Of a stretch of 64,000 nucleotides of DNA, positions 20,156 through 31,740 are shown piece after piece (the stretch's first letter is position 1; each line of letters opens with the position of its first letter). The notes beneath the pieces are model-generated. The model was not told where the DNA came from and did no database searches. It saw only the letters and a list, made by a program, of their open reading frames with translations. The stretch spans positions 240,622,978 to 240,686,977 of the forward strand of contig NC_090320.1 of the NCBI RefSeq assembly GCF_040869045.1, written 5' to 3'. The position numbers and the translations under genes were made by a program. This DNA comes from Eurosta solidaginis (taxonomy: Eukaryota; Arthropoda; Insecta; Diptera; Tephritidae).

Positions 20156-20640
20156 TTAGCTGACCTGAGGCCTATTAGATTTGGCAGTTCGCACCGTTTT
20201 AGAACAATGGCGTGATTTGTGACTACGCCTTCTCAGTCGCAGCGATTTGTATTCTAAACGCGAGCTGAACAGTGATAAAAGTGCAATACGATAAAAATCG
20301 CATTTCTCAATCACGTCCACCAATTTAAAGCAATCACAGCTATCATCACAGTACATCAAATAGCTGTGATAATATAAATCAATGAATTTGTGATTTGTTC
20401 TGTGATCTATTGATATGTGTTGCAAGGGCCTTAAACTGCGCCGCAACAAAAATCACTTGTTCATTCGTGGAAATTATCGCAGCTTATTGCTCCGGTGACA
20501 AAAGCTGTGATTGTATATGTGATTTTCATTATTGTCGAGCGTGACTAGAAACACCACGCAGATGCCGTCATACCATTTTTTCGAAGCTTTCGTCGCGATT
20601 TCTTTCAGTAGCTTTTGCAAAATCACATGTTCTTGAATAT
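20156..20640 (-). repeat. Diverged AATCACA-rich repeat, copy 1
   Basis: Read on the minus strand, blocks occur in the same order as in 57541-57985: ATGGTATGACGGCATCTG, TCACGCTCGACAATAATG, CTGCGATAAT, and AAATCGCTGCGACTGAGAAG. The unit is dense in TGTGATT / AATCACA motifs in both orientations. Short open frames on the minus strand here have no known domain. Confidence 0.55.
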
Positions 20641-22429
20641 TTGCCAACTCTAAGGCCGCCGCGGTGTAGACTTTGTGTCCTGTCCTTACTAAGCAAAGCA
20701 TCCCAAATCAAGTGATGGTTCAAGTAAAATCGAAATACATAAAAATAATCGAAAATTCGGCGAGGGACGACCGGTTGGTTGGTTGTTGTACCGATAAAGA
20801 CAATCTCCGAAGGTTTGCAATGTTGAAAAAAATTAAAAGCTTCTCTGTACAAATCGGAAGAAAGCTCGGCCTTAACCTGGTAGGTAAAATATTATCAATT
20901 TTTTCATTAGACCTTAGCAGGTGACCATAAAGTGAATTTTGGCCACAGGAAAGTCAAAATCCTGCCTATCCATTCAAATATTTCGTACTGCTGTTGGTGT
21001 ACTGCACATAGATAAGATGGACTAAATTTATAACTAGCCGCTAATACTTTACAGAGCACACTCCTCAATCTATATATCAGAGTACACTCCTCCACTACTT
21101 TGGATGAGATATTTCACAACGCTCTCTTAGAAGAAATCAATTTAAACAGCGAAGATACCAAATGGTTAGAGACAGCCAAACAGTTTGCATACAATAGCTC
21201 GGAGCTTATTGTTAAATAGAAATGATGCAGGTTTGCTTACAAAGACTACTAGGCAAATATCTAGCATGGTATTAATGCCGATGAAGATATCGGCACTCTT
21301 TAATTTGGATGCGCAGCTATCATAGCATACAGGGCTACGAAATGGTCGATGAAATAACCCAGGTTTTGTTCGACTCTTATTGGTGCGAAAGATGTTCTTC
21401 CGCAACTGGGAATTACCAAGATTCATATCTTTTACCAAAAGAAGTATGAGGCCTTCATACAAGGTAATGAGGTATTCAGCGAAAGAGAAGATCTAACTAC
21501 TGTGTTATTCTCCAGTATAATGCTGTAGAGTATTGAAATCCTCCAGAACGTCGCCTCAGCGCGAATTAAAGGATATACTTCACTAATCAACCTAAAAACC
21601 AGGTGTAATTCAAACATATCTGCATATTTCAACAGTCACACTATTAGCGCGTTTTCCAGCTCTTTTGTTGTTTTAATCTGATAATATGCAGTGTTGCCTA
21701 AGTGAGCCGAAAGCAGTATAAGGTGTTCATCGCTTTCTTACCACTTTCCCTTCCCAGGAGAGCTTTGTTACCAGTTATGAAGCACTCCTCCAACTGCGCA
21801 CAGCTACCCTCCAGGCGGGAGACGAACAAACACACCCAACGCACTTGTGCATAACTGGTTCAAGTACGGAAAAGCTCAGTTATACAATTTATTTATGTGC
21901 AAAACTTTATATGTTTGCTATTATTTTTGTTGTTGTCTGTCCGTTGTCGTCGACAGAATTAAATTAATTTAATACTAAAGTCACAACAATACAACGGAAG
22001 TTGATACTTATGAACTTATATGTAAATATATTTCTTTGAATGTGTGTGTGAAGGAATTTTTTAGATTTTGCAATTGAGGCAATTTAGGGCGATTATTTAG
22101 GAGAATAAACAAATTTTTTATTGGAAAGAATTATGTTGAAAACCGCAATTTTTAATGAAAAGTGAGATAATGTCGCGGTTTTTTTTTTATTTTTTATTTT
22201 TTTTTTGAAAGAATGGGAAGGAAGTGCTTAGTTGTGAAAAATATGTGAGTATGGATGGAAAAAAGGGCGTATCCCTCGAAGCTTGCTCCGTAGATCGACC
22301 AAGCGGAAAAGGCGCGAACCCTAGAGCAGGGCTGTGTCGAAGATCATGTGTAGGTTTTACAACCTTAGACTAACAAAGTTACACCTATCATAAAAACGAG
22401 ACGACTGTAGACGCATGACGGGTATTATG
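20641..22429. other. No gene recognised
   Basis: No supported coding region. Several minus-strand frames of 60-100 codons lack domains. A hairpin AAAACCGC...GCGGTTTT followed by a T run lies at about 22138-22190. The stretch at 21100-21640 may be old retroelement sequence but I cannot place it. Confidence 0.4.
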
Positions 22430-22740
22430 ACTGGACACTGGCTTCTGGCGTCACATGCCGCTAAACTAGGCTTGGTCAGTGATAGCAGATGAAGGTGGAA
22501 ACGATCGAGTACGCTCGTTAATGCTCGTGCTCCAGCTATTACGAGGGGCAGATCTAGCAGCAGCAAGTGGCATAGGTCCTTCTGGTATTTTCCAAGGGGA
22601 CGGAGTTATTTTATAACAAAGGTCCTGGTTTTTGGTAGGGATTTTCAGTTTGGTCGTTAAATAAACTTCTGGTAACACTACGGACTCAGTCAGTCTATGT
22701 GAGGTTCTCATGGACCGGCCAGTTTAACCTAACTTAACTT
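22430..22740 (+). pseudogene. LINE C-terminus and 3' end, CCTAA-tail family
   Basis: The frame around 22545 reads LAAASGIGPSGI, matching LEAASGIGPRKF in the copy at 37541-37780, then runs into the shared 3' end (GTCCTGGTTTTTGG, CTTCTGGTAACACTACGGAC, ACCGGCCAGTTTAACC, AACTT repeats). The upstream coding part is not readable. Confidence 0.65.
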
Positions 22741-24483
22741 AATCGAATCAAAAGTCAGCTAGACAAATAGTTGTCTGTCAGGAAGATAAAATAATAAAAA
22801 AAATTACAGGAATCTAAATGCGAGACCTCTGGCCCTTCTTTTGTAACAAGGGTTAGGATAAATATTTATTAAACAAAAATGGGAGTTTTAACATAAACTT
22901 GCCGTAGTTTTGCTACTACTTTTATCTGAAGATTTTTTAGCTTTAATAAGAGAACTCACCACTTCTGGCAAACAAGTTTGCAAATCTATCTACTTTTTTT
23001 GTTTTAAGTTTTTTTGCATAAACTTAAGCTGTTTCACAATAAATACAAAATAATGCGAGCGGAGATGTGAACTCTTTTCATTTGGTATTTAAGGAAATTG
23101 CCGAGAACTGACTCTGACAAAGGCTTCAGCTGTAGGCCCAAGAGTACAAACTGTTTACAACAGTGAATCTATCAGAAAGTATATTTAGAAAATATATTCC
23201 TACAGAGAGGATGAACCTGTCTAGGAACACAATAATGCTCCTATGGAAGGCGCTTCAGTCTATAGGTATAAGCTAAAGGCAAAAGGACCTTTTTGAGCGA
23301 CTCACCCCCAAAGTATATATTTTCTTGAGCATCTTTCGAGCTGAAAAGTCAATAGTTTCGGAAGTTGCGCGATATCTTAGAGCTGCAAATAAATCATGTC
23401 TTCCTTTTCGATCACTCTAACCTTTAGGTAGACTGATGCCGTTGTCTACAGAAGGACCAACAAAACGGGTTTGCTTAACTGAGGTCGCATTGATCTCGAG
23501 AGAATCGGCGTCCATTATGAATTTCAAAAAACAAATTTTTATAGACACGCCAATTAAGGAGACAACCTCAAGCTAGTTTAAAGGAAGGAGCCTATTTGTA
23601 GTTTTGTTGAAAAAGCTGATGGGGCAACAATAAATGTGTCCTTCGCAATTGCCCCGTTTTGGGGGTAGCAAACCATGTTATTCGCTAACTATTCTAAACG
23701 AAGGAATACATGGTTTTAAAAGAACATGTAAACGGATAACTCTCTCTCCCTCTCTCTTGAGGAGTTGCGGCGCGAAATGAAGGAAATGCCAGAATCCAAT
23801 CTGGATGTTATGCTAAAACAATTCAGCGCTCGCGGGGTAGATTAGTTCCTATTTTGGGATAACAGAACGTCTCTGGTGTTGAAGTTAGGCTTAGACTGAA
23901 TAATTTCACTACAATTAGCTTCGCTGAAAGTCAACAAAAGAACCACGTTTGAACAGCTAACCCAATAATAATCATTCCGCCGAAGGAAGCTGATTGTTAC
24001 CTAAAAAGCATATCTTTGTAGGATTGATCTTTGTGCACTGTATGTAACCATTATGAATTCCGAATAAATAAATTACAATCTGCATAAGGTGCGTTTTATT
24101 AAATATTGAAAAAGTGCTTCCATCTTACACATCCTGCGAATATCTAAGACTTCTCATCAGGCAAGTGCTGAAGGCAGCAGGTTAATAGAAGCTGTCTTGA
24201 TTGCTTAGTATATGTTGTGGCGTATAGGCTGAAGTTATAGTTCAAGAGTTCTGAAACTATAAACTGCACAAATTTCTTTATTACGTCGTCTTTAACTCTG
24301 TTCGGAGTTTGCTAAGCAGATATCTTCCAGCGAGTGTTTTTCGGCGCTTATAAGTTAAAATTTCATTGTTCTATAGACGCAATTTTCCACTTACCTGAAA
24401 GAGAAGAAAGAAAAAAGTTAGTTGGACCAACTTGTTTGAAATTTTAAAATTATAGTTATATTTCTACTACAATATTATTAAAC
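22741..24483. other. No gene recognised
   Basis: AT-rich, no recognisable domain in any frame. Some stretches (23200-23900) have the even base composition of old retroelement coding DNA, but no motif identifies them. A short CT repeat lies at 23740-23760. Confidence 0.4.
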
Positions 24484-25116
24484 ATAAAAAAATAATACCG
24501 CCTAAACGATTTTGGCCGTTTCGTAACAAGTCACACCAGCTGATTCGCGATAGCTAACGCCGTTTGAGAGCACCAAAGGGGGTCAAGTCTTCCTCCACCT
24601 GCCTCTCCCAACTCAGTGTAGGTCTCCCCCTTCCACTGCTTTCAAACTGCGGTGCCAACTGAAATACTTTCTTGGCCAGAGCGTCTTCGTCCATTCTCAT
24701 AACATGACCTAGCCAACAAGGCCTTTGGGTTTTTATTCGCTGCACTATCGTCATATTTGCGTGAAGCTCATATAGCTCATCATTATACCTCTTTCAATAC
24801 CCGCCGTAGGCATCACGGACAGGACCATTAACCTTTCGAAGAACTTTCTCTCACACACTAGAAGAGTCATCTCATCTTCTTTAGACCGTCCCATATTCCG
24901 AGCCATACAACGGGACAGGTATGATAAGTGAATTGTAGAGCATGATTTGTGTTCGTCGAAAGAGCACTTTACTTTCGGAAAGCAGCACATGTTGGCAAGA
25001 GTTATTATCCGTTTGATTTCCAAGTTAACATTGTTTTCGCTGTTATTGCTGCTTTCCCAAATAGACGAAAACAGTATCGATGAATTCATAATCGTCAACA
25101 GTAACGTGGCTATCAA
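24484..25116 (-). pseudogene. LINE reverse transcriptase C-terminus and 3' end
   Basis: Minus-strand remnant of a non-LTR retrotransposon ORF2. From 25116 down: SIWESSNNSENNVN and IKRIITLANMC (equivalent to YLGSSI...IITLANKC in the copy at 53569-53931), ERKFFERLMV near 24850, then in another frame RPCWLGHVMRMDEDALAKKVF and GRGRPTLSWERQVEEDL at about 24730-24590, a C-terminal segment typical of this LINE group. Two frames are needed, so it is broken near 24755. The 3' end ends at the AAATAATA run near 24484. Clade not fixed. Confidence 0.75.
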
Positions 25117-25786
25117 GGCATTAATTCAAAAAATACCGTGCCTTAAAAAACTCAAACCGCCGATGTGGCGAGAAAAGGATCACTTGCTTTATTCAAATTA
25201 TGTAAATATAAATAAGTTTGATTTTGGTAGATGCTTTAATTTCAAATCTTTTAAAATAAGGGAGTCAGGCACAATCCACATTAGAACGAACATTCAGAGA
25301 CAACGCGTCGCGACAGGCCGCCGAAAGTGAGTAAGCCCGTCGCCTCTTGATAAGGCAAACAAAGTATGTTGTGAACGTTTGAATCAAATTATTGCACGAC
25401 AGCTATAGATCATCGATCAGATGCCACGCTTGCGTTTAGATATTGTTTTTCAATCTTAGTATGTCTATTAATGATGAAACCACTACTCAATTAATATTCG
25501 GACAGAGCGTCTTAATAACACAAATAAAATTTGTGCAGAGCGAATAAACCAAATTAACATCTTCGACAAATATGGATATCCTATCAGAAGTTTTCTTGCA
25601 TACACACTTAGATACCTACATATCATTTTTCTTAACAACTTCTTTAAATCTGAGCGGCAAATATCAGTGATCTAAAGAACTCTTCGGGCGCCATATCAGA
25701 TGCTTACCGCTTCGTTTACATAACATTCGGACATTCTTTTTACCATCTTAATATGCATCATTCCTTTCGAAATACTACATTTAAGG
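25117..25786. other. No gene recognised
   Basis: An open frame covers 24947-25330 on the plus strand but overlaps the LINE remnant on the other strand and has no domain. The rest is AT-rich without visible structure. The last 13 bp before 25800 are the target duplication of the next element. Confidence 0.4.
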
Positions 25787-25799
25787 ACATCGCTGGCCG
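25787..25799 (+). repeat. Left target duplication ACATCGCTGGCCG
   Basis: The 13-mer ACATCGCTGGCCG is repeated exactly at 26219-26231, on the far side of the retroposon. Confidence 0.9.
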
Positions 25800-26218
25800 A
25801 CCCCAGCGGGTTAGGGGATCAGAATATACCCGCGGTAGGTATGCCTGTCGTAAGAGGCGACTAAAATACCAGATTCAAGGGGCTGTGTACCGCAACCTTT
25901 CAGGTTGCCAGCGCAATATATAGCTTCTCCAAACCCAATTGTCAACCTCACCTATCCGCGGCGAATCCTGTTTCACTAACAGACGAGGCTCTGGCGACCC
26001 CAAGCTCCTCATGGAACTTGGGGGTAAGGAGGGAGGGAATGGCCTGAAGGTTTAATGTGGCCACATAAATCGTTCCCGAGATGGTCGGGCTAGCACCTTA
26101 ATGGTGCTATGGTACCGGAGCGTACCGGATTTGTATCCGGCAAAGGACCATCACATCGATAACACTCCCCAAAGCCTTCGGGGAGCAACCTTATCGCTAC
26201 AACAACAACAACACAACA
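25800..26218 (+). mobile_element. Complete CAA-tailed retroposon (SINE-like), 419 bp
   Basis: A unit starting ACCCCAGCGGGTTAGGGG, GC-richer than its surroundings, ending in an ACAACAACAACA tail and flanked by a perfect 13-bp direct repeat. The tail plus a target duplication of this size shows insertion by target-primed reverse transcription. No open frame is evident and I find no convincing pol III A box, so it could be a SINE or a short LINE derivative. A diverged reverse fragment is at 9127-9300. Confidence 0.88.
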
Positions 26219-26231
26219 ACATCGCTGGCCG

Positions 26232-28663
26232 TCTACAAATTCAAAATGAGCGTTAAATATTTATCATCGAAGGCACTACTCGGGCGCCATATCAGATGCT
26301 TTACTCTTTTATTCACATAATAAAGGCAAAAAGTGTGATAAAAGTAGTCTGCTTTTAAGTCCCCACTACGATTTCTAGTAATCAAATTATAAATTGCACC
26401 CTTCGTATGTTAACTGTTCTTTTGTGCTACCTTGTGAATCGCATATGGTGCAACATCTCACGCTAAATTAAGAACGACCAAAGCTGCTGTAGACCCAACA
26501 AATTGAAGATTTCCTGTAGAGACAACAAATTGTGACAAAATTTAATTGAATTAAGAAGAAAAGTATCTCCCATGAGACAACGCTGAGCACTCTAACATAT
26601 TATCCTATTAGTACTACGTAACCTACATACTTAGTAGCAATAAAGAACACGCACAGCACAGATAGCGAACTTGTGAAATGAGACAACGGAATATTTTTAA
26701 CATAATACTCAATAGAATTAGAGATGAAGCAATCTATTCAATTGAGGCTGACAGCCTCTGTACTTACGCCCATAAACAATTTAATGGATGAATAGAAGAT
26801 TTGTGTATATATCAAGAAAAATCTTAAGAAATGAAATTTATTTTAATGGATGAATAGAAGATTTGTGTATATATCAAGAAAAATCTTAAGAAATGAAATT
26901 GGCTAACTGAAAAGTGACTTAAGAATGTGAAATACGAGCACGATCAACGAAATGACTTTTGCTTTTATCTAGAAGCAAACCTCGAGCTTTACTAAGCCAC
27001 TAAATTATTTGTAATATAATACCTTTAACACATAGTTTTTTAGATCGGAAGACCATTCTGAAGAGAATAAATTGATTGCGAAATATAAACGCCTAGTGAA
27101 TTGAAGAATGGAAGCCTCTTTTGTAATCGTTTCCCGGTGAAAACAAGTTAGCGTGGCGACTAATTTTCTGAGTCCCTTTATTGACAAAAACTCAGACTGT
27201 GTTGAGTTGGTTTTTACGAGTGTTAAAAAAACCGCTCTCGGTTGGTAAACTTTCTACAGCGACTGCAAACGGCGGGTGGACGTCCATACTACCCTTGTTG
27301 TAGGCAGTGATTTAGGCGGGGTGATTTATCTGCGGGTGATTTTGGTACCCGGGCAAGGTTGGTTGTATGACTGCCTTCTCTACGGATACCTGCCCTGAGG
27401 ACGAGCGACCAACCTATTTCCGGCCTTCGCTTGAAATATTAGAACGAAAAAAGACATTCCGAAGCGGACATGAACACTTCTAGATGAATGCGAGAATGTC
27501 GACGAGTTTAAAGATGAAGACTGCAAAGACGGCGACAACCTATAGACTTCAATGGATGACATAATGAAATCAGAATAAGCACAAATATCTCCAGCAGATT
27601 GCATTCAAAAAGGCACCACACAACACACCCAGTGTTCACCAACAATCAAGTTGGTCAAACAGACCAAATGAAGAGGAAGATGAAGATAGTGGTCGATAAG
27701 CTAAATGGACATAACAGGAGCAATCCGGCTTTCGCGGTGATTCTAACTATCGCTGCTACCCTGTTGCGTTGCTGGCTTTTGGATGGGATTATGGATGAGT
27801 TAGGTAAACGATAACGCGACTTTGAAATGGGTAAAGGAAACTTCAGAGATGCGAAGACGAAGCATAGAGCGGTGATCCCATTCGTAACGAAATACAAGGT
27901 ATTTAGCGTTTGTTTAGTTTAGTCATACAACGCTTCGCGCATTTCGACCTACGTAATAGAAAGCGGAAAAATTATGTCGCCAGAGCTTAAGTAGTGTCCT
28001 GAGGCAAGGGCAGTATTTATCACCGCCTCAGAAAGAGAAGTCCTAAGAACAACAATAATAATATGCCACAAAAAAATGGTTAGACTATGAAAACCTGAGA
28101 TTAGCGGCCAAAATGAATACTTAGGCACAGTCGCAGAGGTTTTGAGGGGAGCAAACTGCTCAAAAATTCGGTGAGTATGACAGTGAAGCCTCCAACATAA
28201 AATGGTGCATGGCCAACTTCAATTCTTCCGGACCAGTTCAACCTAGACTCTCGAAATATGCTCTATATTTAGCATCTGTTTGCGGATGTACAAAATTAAA
28301 TTTAAATATACACAGATGGTTCAAAAATATAAGTATATTGAAAGATGATCGGACGTCCAGGACCAGCTCCAGGTTTGAAGATACAAAATATATAATGATA
28401 TCATAGAGCTCAAAGATATTAGGTAAAATCTGCGCAGGGATGACATAAGGTCAACAACCATGACGCCAATTGATGTTATGACCACTTCAAATGACCAGAA
28501 ATTCAATTGAAGTTATGATCATATGAAATGGTCAGAACGCCAAAATTTTAAATGGTTACAATGTCAACGATATTGACATTATGAGCATCCTACTTTTCGG
28601 ACATGGTCATAAACTCAACTCTTAATTTCTTAAGTGGTCATAAGGTCAATTATTTTGTTTCGC
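26232..28663. other. No gene recognised; one 64-bp tandem duplication
   Basis: A 60-odd-bp segment (TTTAATGGATGAATAGAAG...) stands twice in tandem at about 26777-26840 and 26843-26900. A LINE tail relic lies near 28200-28250. From 28440 to 28640 phrases such as GGTCATAA.GTCAA recur many times in both orientations, and again at 31780-31940, so the big F1 copy e sits inside this repetitive block. No coding region. Confidence 0.5.
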
Positions 28664-28669
28664 AGTTTT

Positions 28670-31600
28670 TATACTCAGTTGAGCAGAGCTCACAGAGTAT
28701 ATTAACTTTGATTGGATAACGGTTGGTTGTACAGGTATAAAGGAATCGAGATAGATGTAGACTTCCATATATCAAAATCATCAGTATCGAAAAAAAATTC
28801 GATTGAGCCATGTCCGTCCGTCCGTCCGTCTATCCGTTAACACGATAACAATAATAAAAAAAATAACCACGCCCACTTTTTCGATATCGAAAATTTCGAA
28901 AAATCGAAAAAGTGCGATAATTCATTACCAAATACAGTCTAAGCGATGAAACTTGGTAGATGAGTTGATCTTATGACGCAGAATAGAAAACTAGTAAAAT
29001 TTTGCACAGTGGGCGTGGCACCGCCCACTTTTAAAAGAAGGTAATTTAGAAGTTTTTCAAGCTGTAATTTGGCAGTCGTTGAAGATATCATGATGAAATT
29101 TGGCAGGAACATTACTCTTATTACTATATGTATGCTTAATAAAAATTAGCAAAATCGGAAAACGACCACGCCCACTTTAAAAAAAAAATTAGCTTAAAGT
29201 CAAATTTTAAAAGAAAAGTTAATATCTTTACAGTATATAAGTAAATTATGTCAAAATTCAACTCCAGTAATGATATGGTGCAACAAAATGCAAAAATAAA
29301 AGAAAATTTCAAAATGGGCGTGGCTCCACCCTTTTTCATTTAATTTGTTTAGGATACTTTTAATGCCATAAGTCGAACAAAAATTTACCAATCCTTGTTA
29401 AATTTGGTAGAGGCTTAGACTCTAGGACGAGAACTGTTTTCTGTAAAAAAGGGCGAAATCGGTTGAAGCCACGCCCAGTTTTTATACACAGTCGACCGTC
29501 TGTCCTTCCGCTCGGCCGTTAACACGATAACTTGAGCAAAAATCGATATATCTTTACTAAACTCAGTTCACGTACTTCTCTGAACGCACTTTGTATTGGT
29601 GTAAAAAATGGCCGAAATCCGACTATGACCACGCCCTCTTTTTCGATATCGAAAATTACGAAAAATGAAAATAATGCCATAGTTATATACCAAATACGAA
29701 AAAAGGGATGAAACATGGTAGTTGTATTGGTCTATTCACGCAAAATATAACTCTAGAAAAAAATATATCATAATATATATATAAAAAGATATCGAAAATT
29801 ACGAAAAATGAAAATAATGCCATAGTTATATACCAAATACGAAAAAAGGGATGAAACATGGTAGTTGTATTGGTCTATTCACGCAAAATATAACTTTAGA
29901 AAAAAACTTCGTAAAATGGGTGTGACACCTACCATATTAAGTAGAAGAAAATTAAAAAGTTTTGCAGGGCGAAATCAAAAGCCCTTGCAATCTTGGAAGG
30001 AATACTGTTCGTGGTATTACATATATAAATAAATTAGCGGTACCCGACAGATGATGTTCTGGGTCACCCTGGTCCACATTTTGGTCGATATCGGGAAAAC
30101 GCCTTCACATATACAACTACCACCACTCCCTTTAAAACCCCCATTAATACCTTTAATTTAATACCCATATCATACAAAAAAATTCTAGAGTCACCCCTGG
30201 CCCACCTTTATGGCGATATCTCGAAAAGGCGTCCACCTATAGAACTAAGGCCCACTCCCTTTTAAAATACTCATTAACACCTTTCATTTGATACCCATAT
30301 CGTACAAACAAATTCTAGAGTCACCCCTGGCCCACCTTTATGGCGATATCTCGAAAAGGCGTCCACCTATAGAACTAAGGCCCACTCCCTTTTAAAATAC
30401 TCATTAACACCTTTCATTTGATACCCATATCGTACAAACAAATTCTAGAGTCACCCCTGGCCCACCTTTATGGCGATATCTCGAAAAGGCGTTAACCTAT
30501 AGAACTAAGGCCCACTCCCTTTTAAAATACTCTTTAACACCTTTCATTTGATACCCATATCGTACAAAAAAATTCTAGAGTCACCTCTGGTCCACCTTTA
30601 TGGCGATATCTCGAAAAGGCGTCCACCTATAGAACTAAGGCCCACTCCCTTTTAAAATACTCATTAACACCTTTCATTTGATACCCATATCGTACAAACA
30701 AATTCTAGAGTCACCCCTGGTCCACCTTTATGGCAATATCTCGAAAAGGCGTCCACCTATAGAACTAAGGCCCACTCCCTTTTAAAATACTCATTAACAC
30801 CTTTCTTTTGATACCCATATCGTACAAACGCATTCTAGAGTCAATCCTGGTCCACCTTTATAACGATATTCCGAAAAGGCGTCCACCTATAGAACTAAGG
30901 CCCACTCCCTTTTAAAATACTCATTAACACCTTTCATTTGATACCCATATAGTACAAACAAATTCTAGAGTCACCCTTGGTCCATCTTTATGGCGATATC
31001 TCGAAAAGGCGTGCACCAATAGATAGAACTAAGGCCCACTCTCTTTTAAAATACTCATTAACACCTTTCATTTGATACCCATATCGTACAAACAAATCCT
31101 AGAGTCACCCCTGGCCCACCTTTATGGCGATATCTCGAAAAGGCGTCCACCTATAGAACTAAGGCCCACTCCCTTTTAAAATACTCATTAACACCTTTCA
31201 TTTGATACCCATATCGTACAAAAAAATTCTAGAGTCACCTATGGTCCACCTTTATGGCGATATATCGAAAAGGCGTCCACCTATAGAACTAAGGCCCACG
31301 CCCTTTTAAAATACTCATTAACACCTTTCTTTTGATATCCATATCGTACAAACAAATTCTAGGGTCACCCCTGGTCCGCCTTTATGGCGATATCTCGAAA
31401 AGGCGTCCACCTATAGAATTAAGGCCCACGCCCTTTTAAAATACTCATTAATACCTTTCATTTGATACCCATATCGTACAAACCCATTCTAGAGTTACCT
31501 CTGGTCCACCTTTATGGCGATATCCCTAAATGGCGTTCATCCATAGAACTATGGCCCACTCCCTCTTAAAATACTCTTTATACCTTCCATTTGAAGCACA

Positions 31601-31734
31601 TGTCATACAAACAAATTCCAGGGTTACCTTAGGTTCTTTTTACTACATGGTGATTTTCCCTTATTTTGTCTCCACAGTTCTCAACTGAGTATGTAATGTT
31701 CGGTTACACCCGAACTTAGCCTTCCTTACTTGTT
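28670..31734 (+). repeat. F1 repeat copy e, longest, both ends, 130-bp array
   Basis: F1 from TATACTCAG at 28670 to ACTTGTT at 31734, flanked by AGTTTT on both sides (28664-28669, 31735-31740), a possible 6-bp target duplication. Order: nested terminal hairpin, GTCC microsatellite (28812-28835), blocks of CCACGCCCACTTTTTCGATATCG, an extra tandem duplication of about 143 bp period (29644-29762 repeated at 29787-29905), the 130-bp array, then the second hairpin GTTCGG...CCGAAC (31699-31716). No conserved long open frame. Confidence 0.9.
30060..31660 (+). repeat. 130-bp tandem array inside F1 copy e
   Basis: The block CTAGAGTCACC starts at 30185, 30315, 30445, 30575, 30705, 30835, 30965, 31099, 31229, 31359 and 31489: the period is 130 bp every time except once, where 4 bp (AGAT) are inserted. 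Outer units at each end are diverged. Each unit holds a CGATATCTCGAAAAGGCG block. Confidence 0.92.
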
Positions 31735-31740
31735 AGTTTT

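Noticed and set aside
20850..20880. SINE tail fragment (GAAGAAAGCTCGGCCTTAACC)
   Set aside because: Only about 20 bases match the SINE body, too short to separate from chance.
24947..25330. 127-codon plus-strand gene
   Set aside because: It overlaps a LINE remnant on the opposite strand and has no domain; likely a shadow frame.
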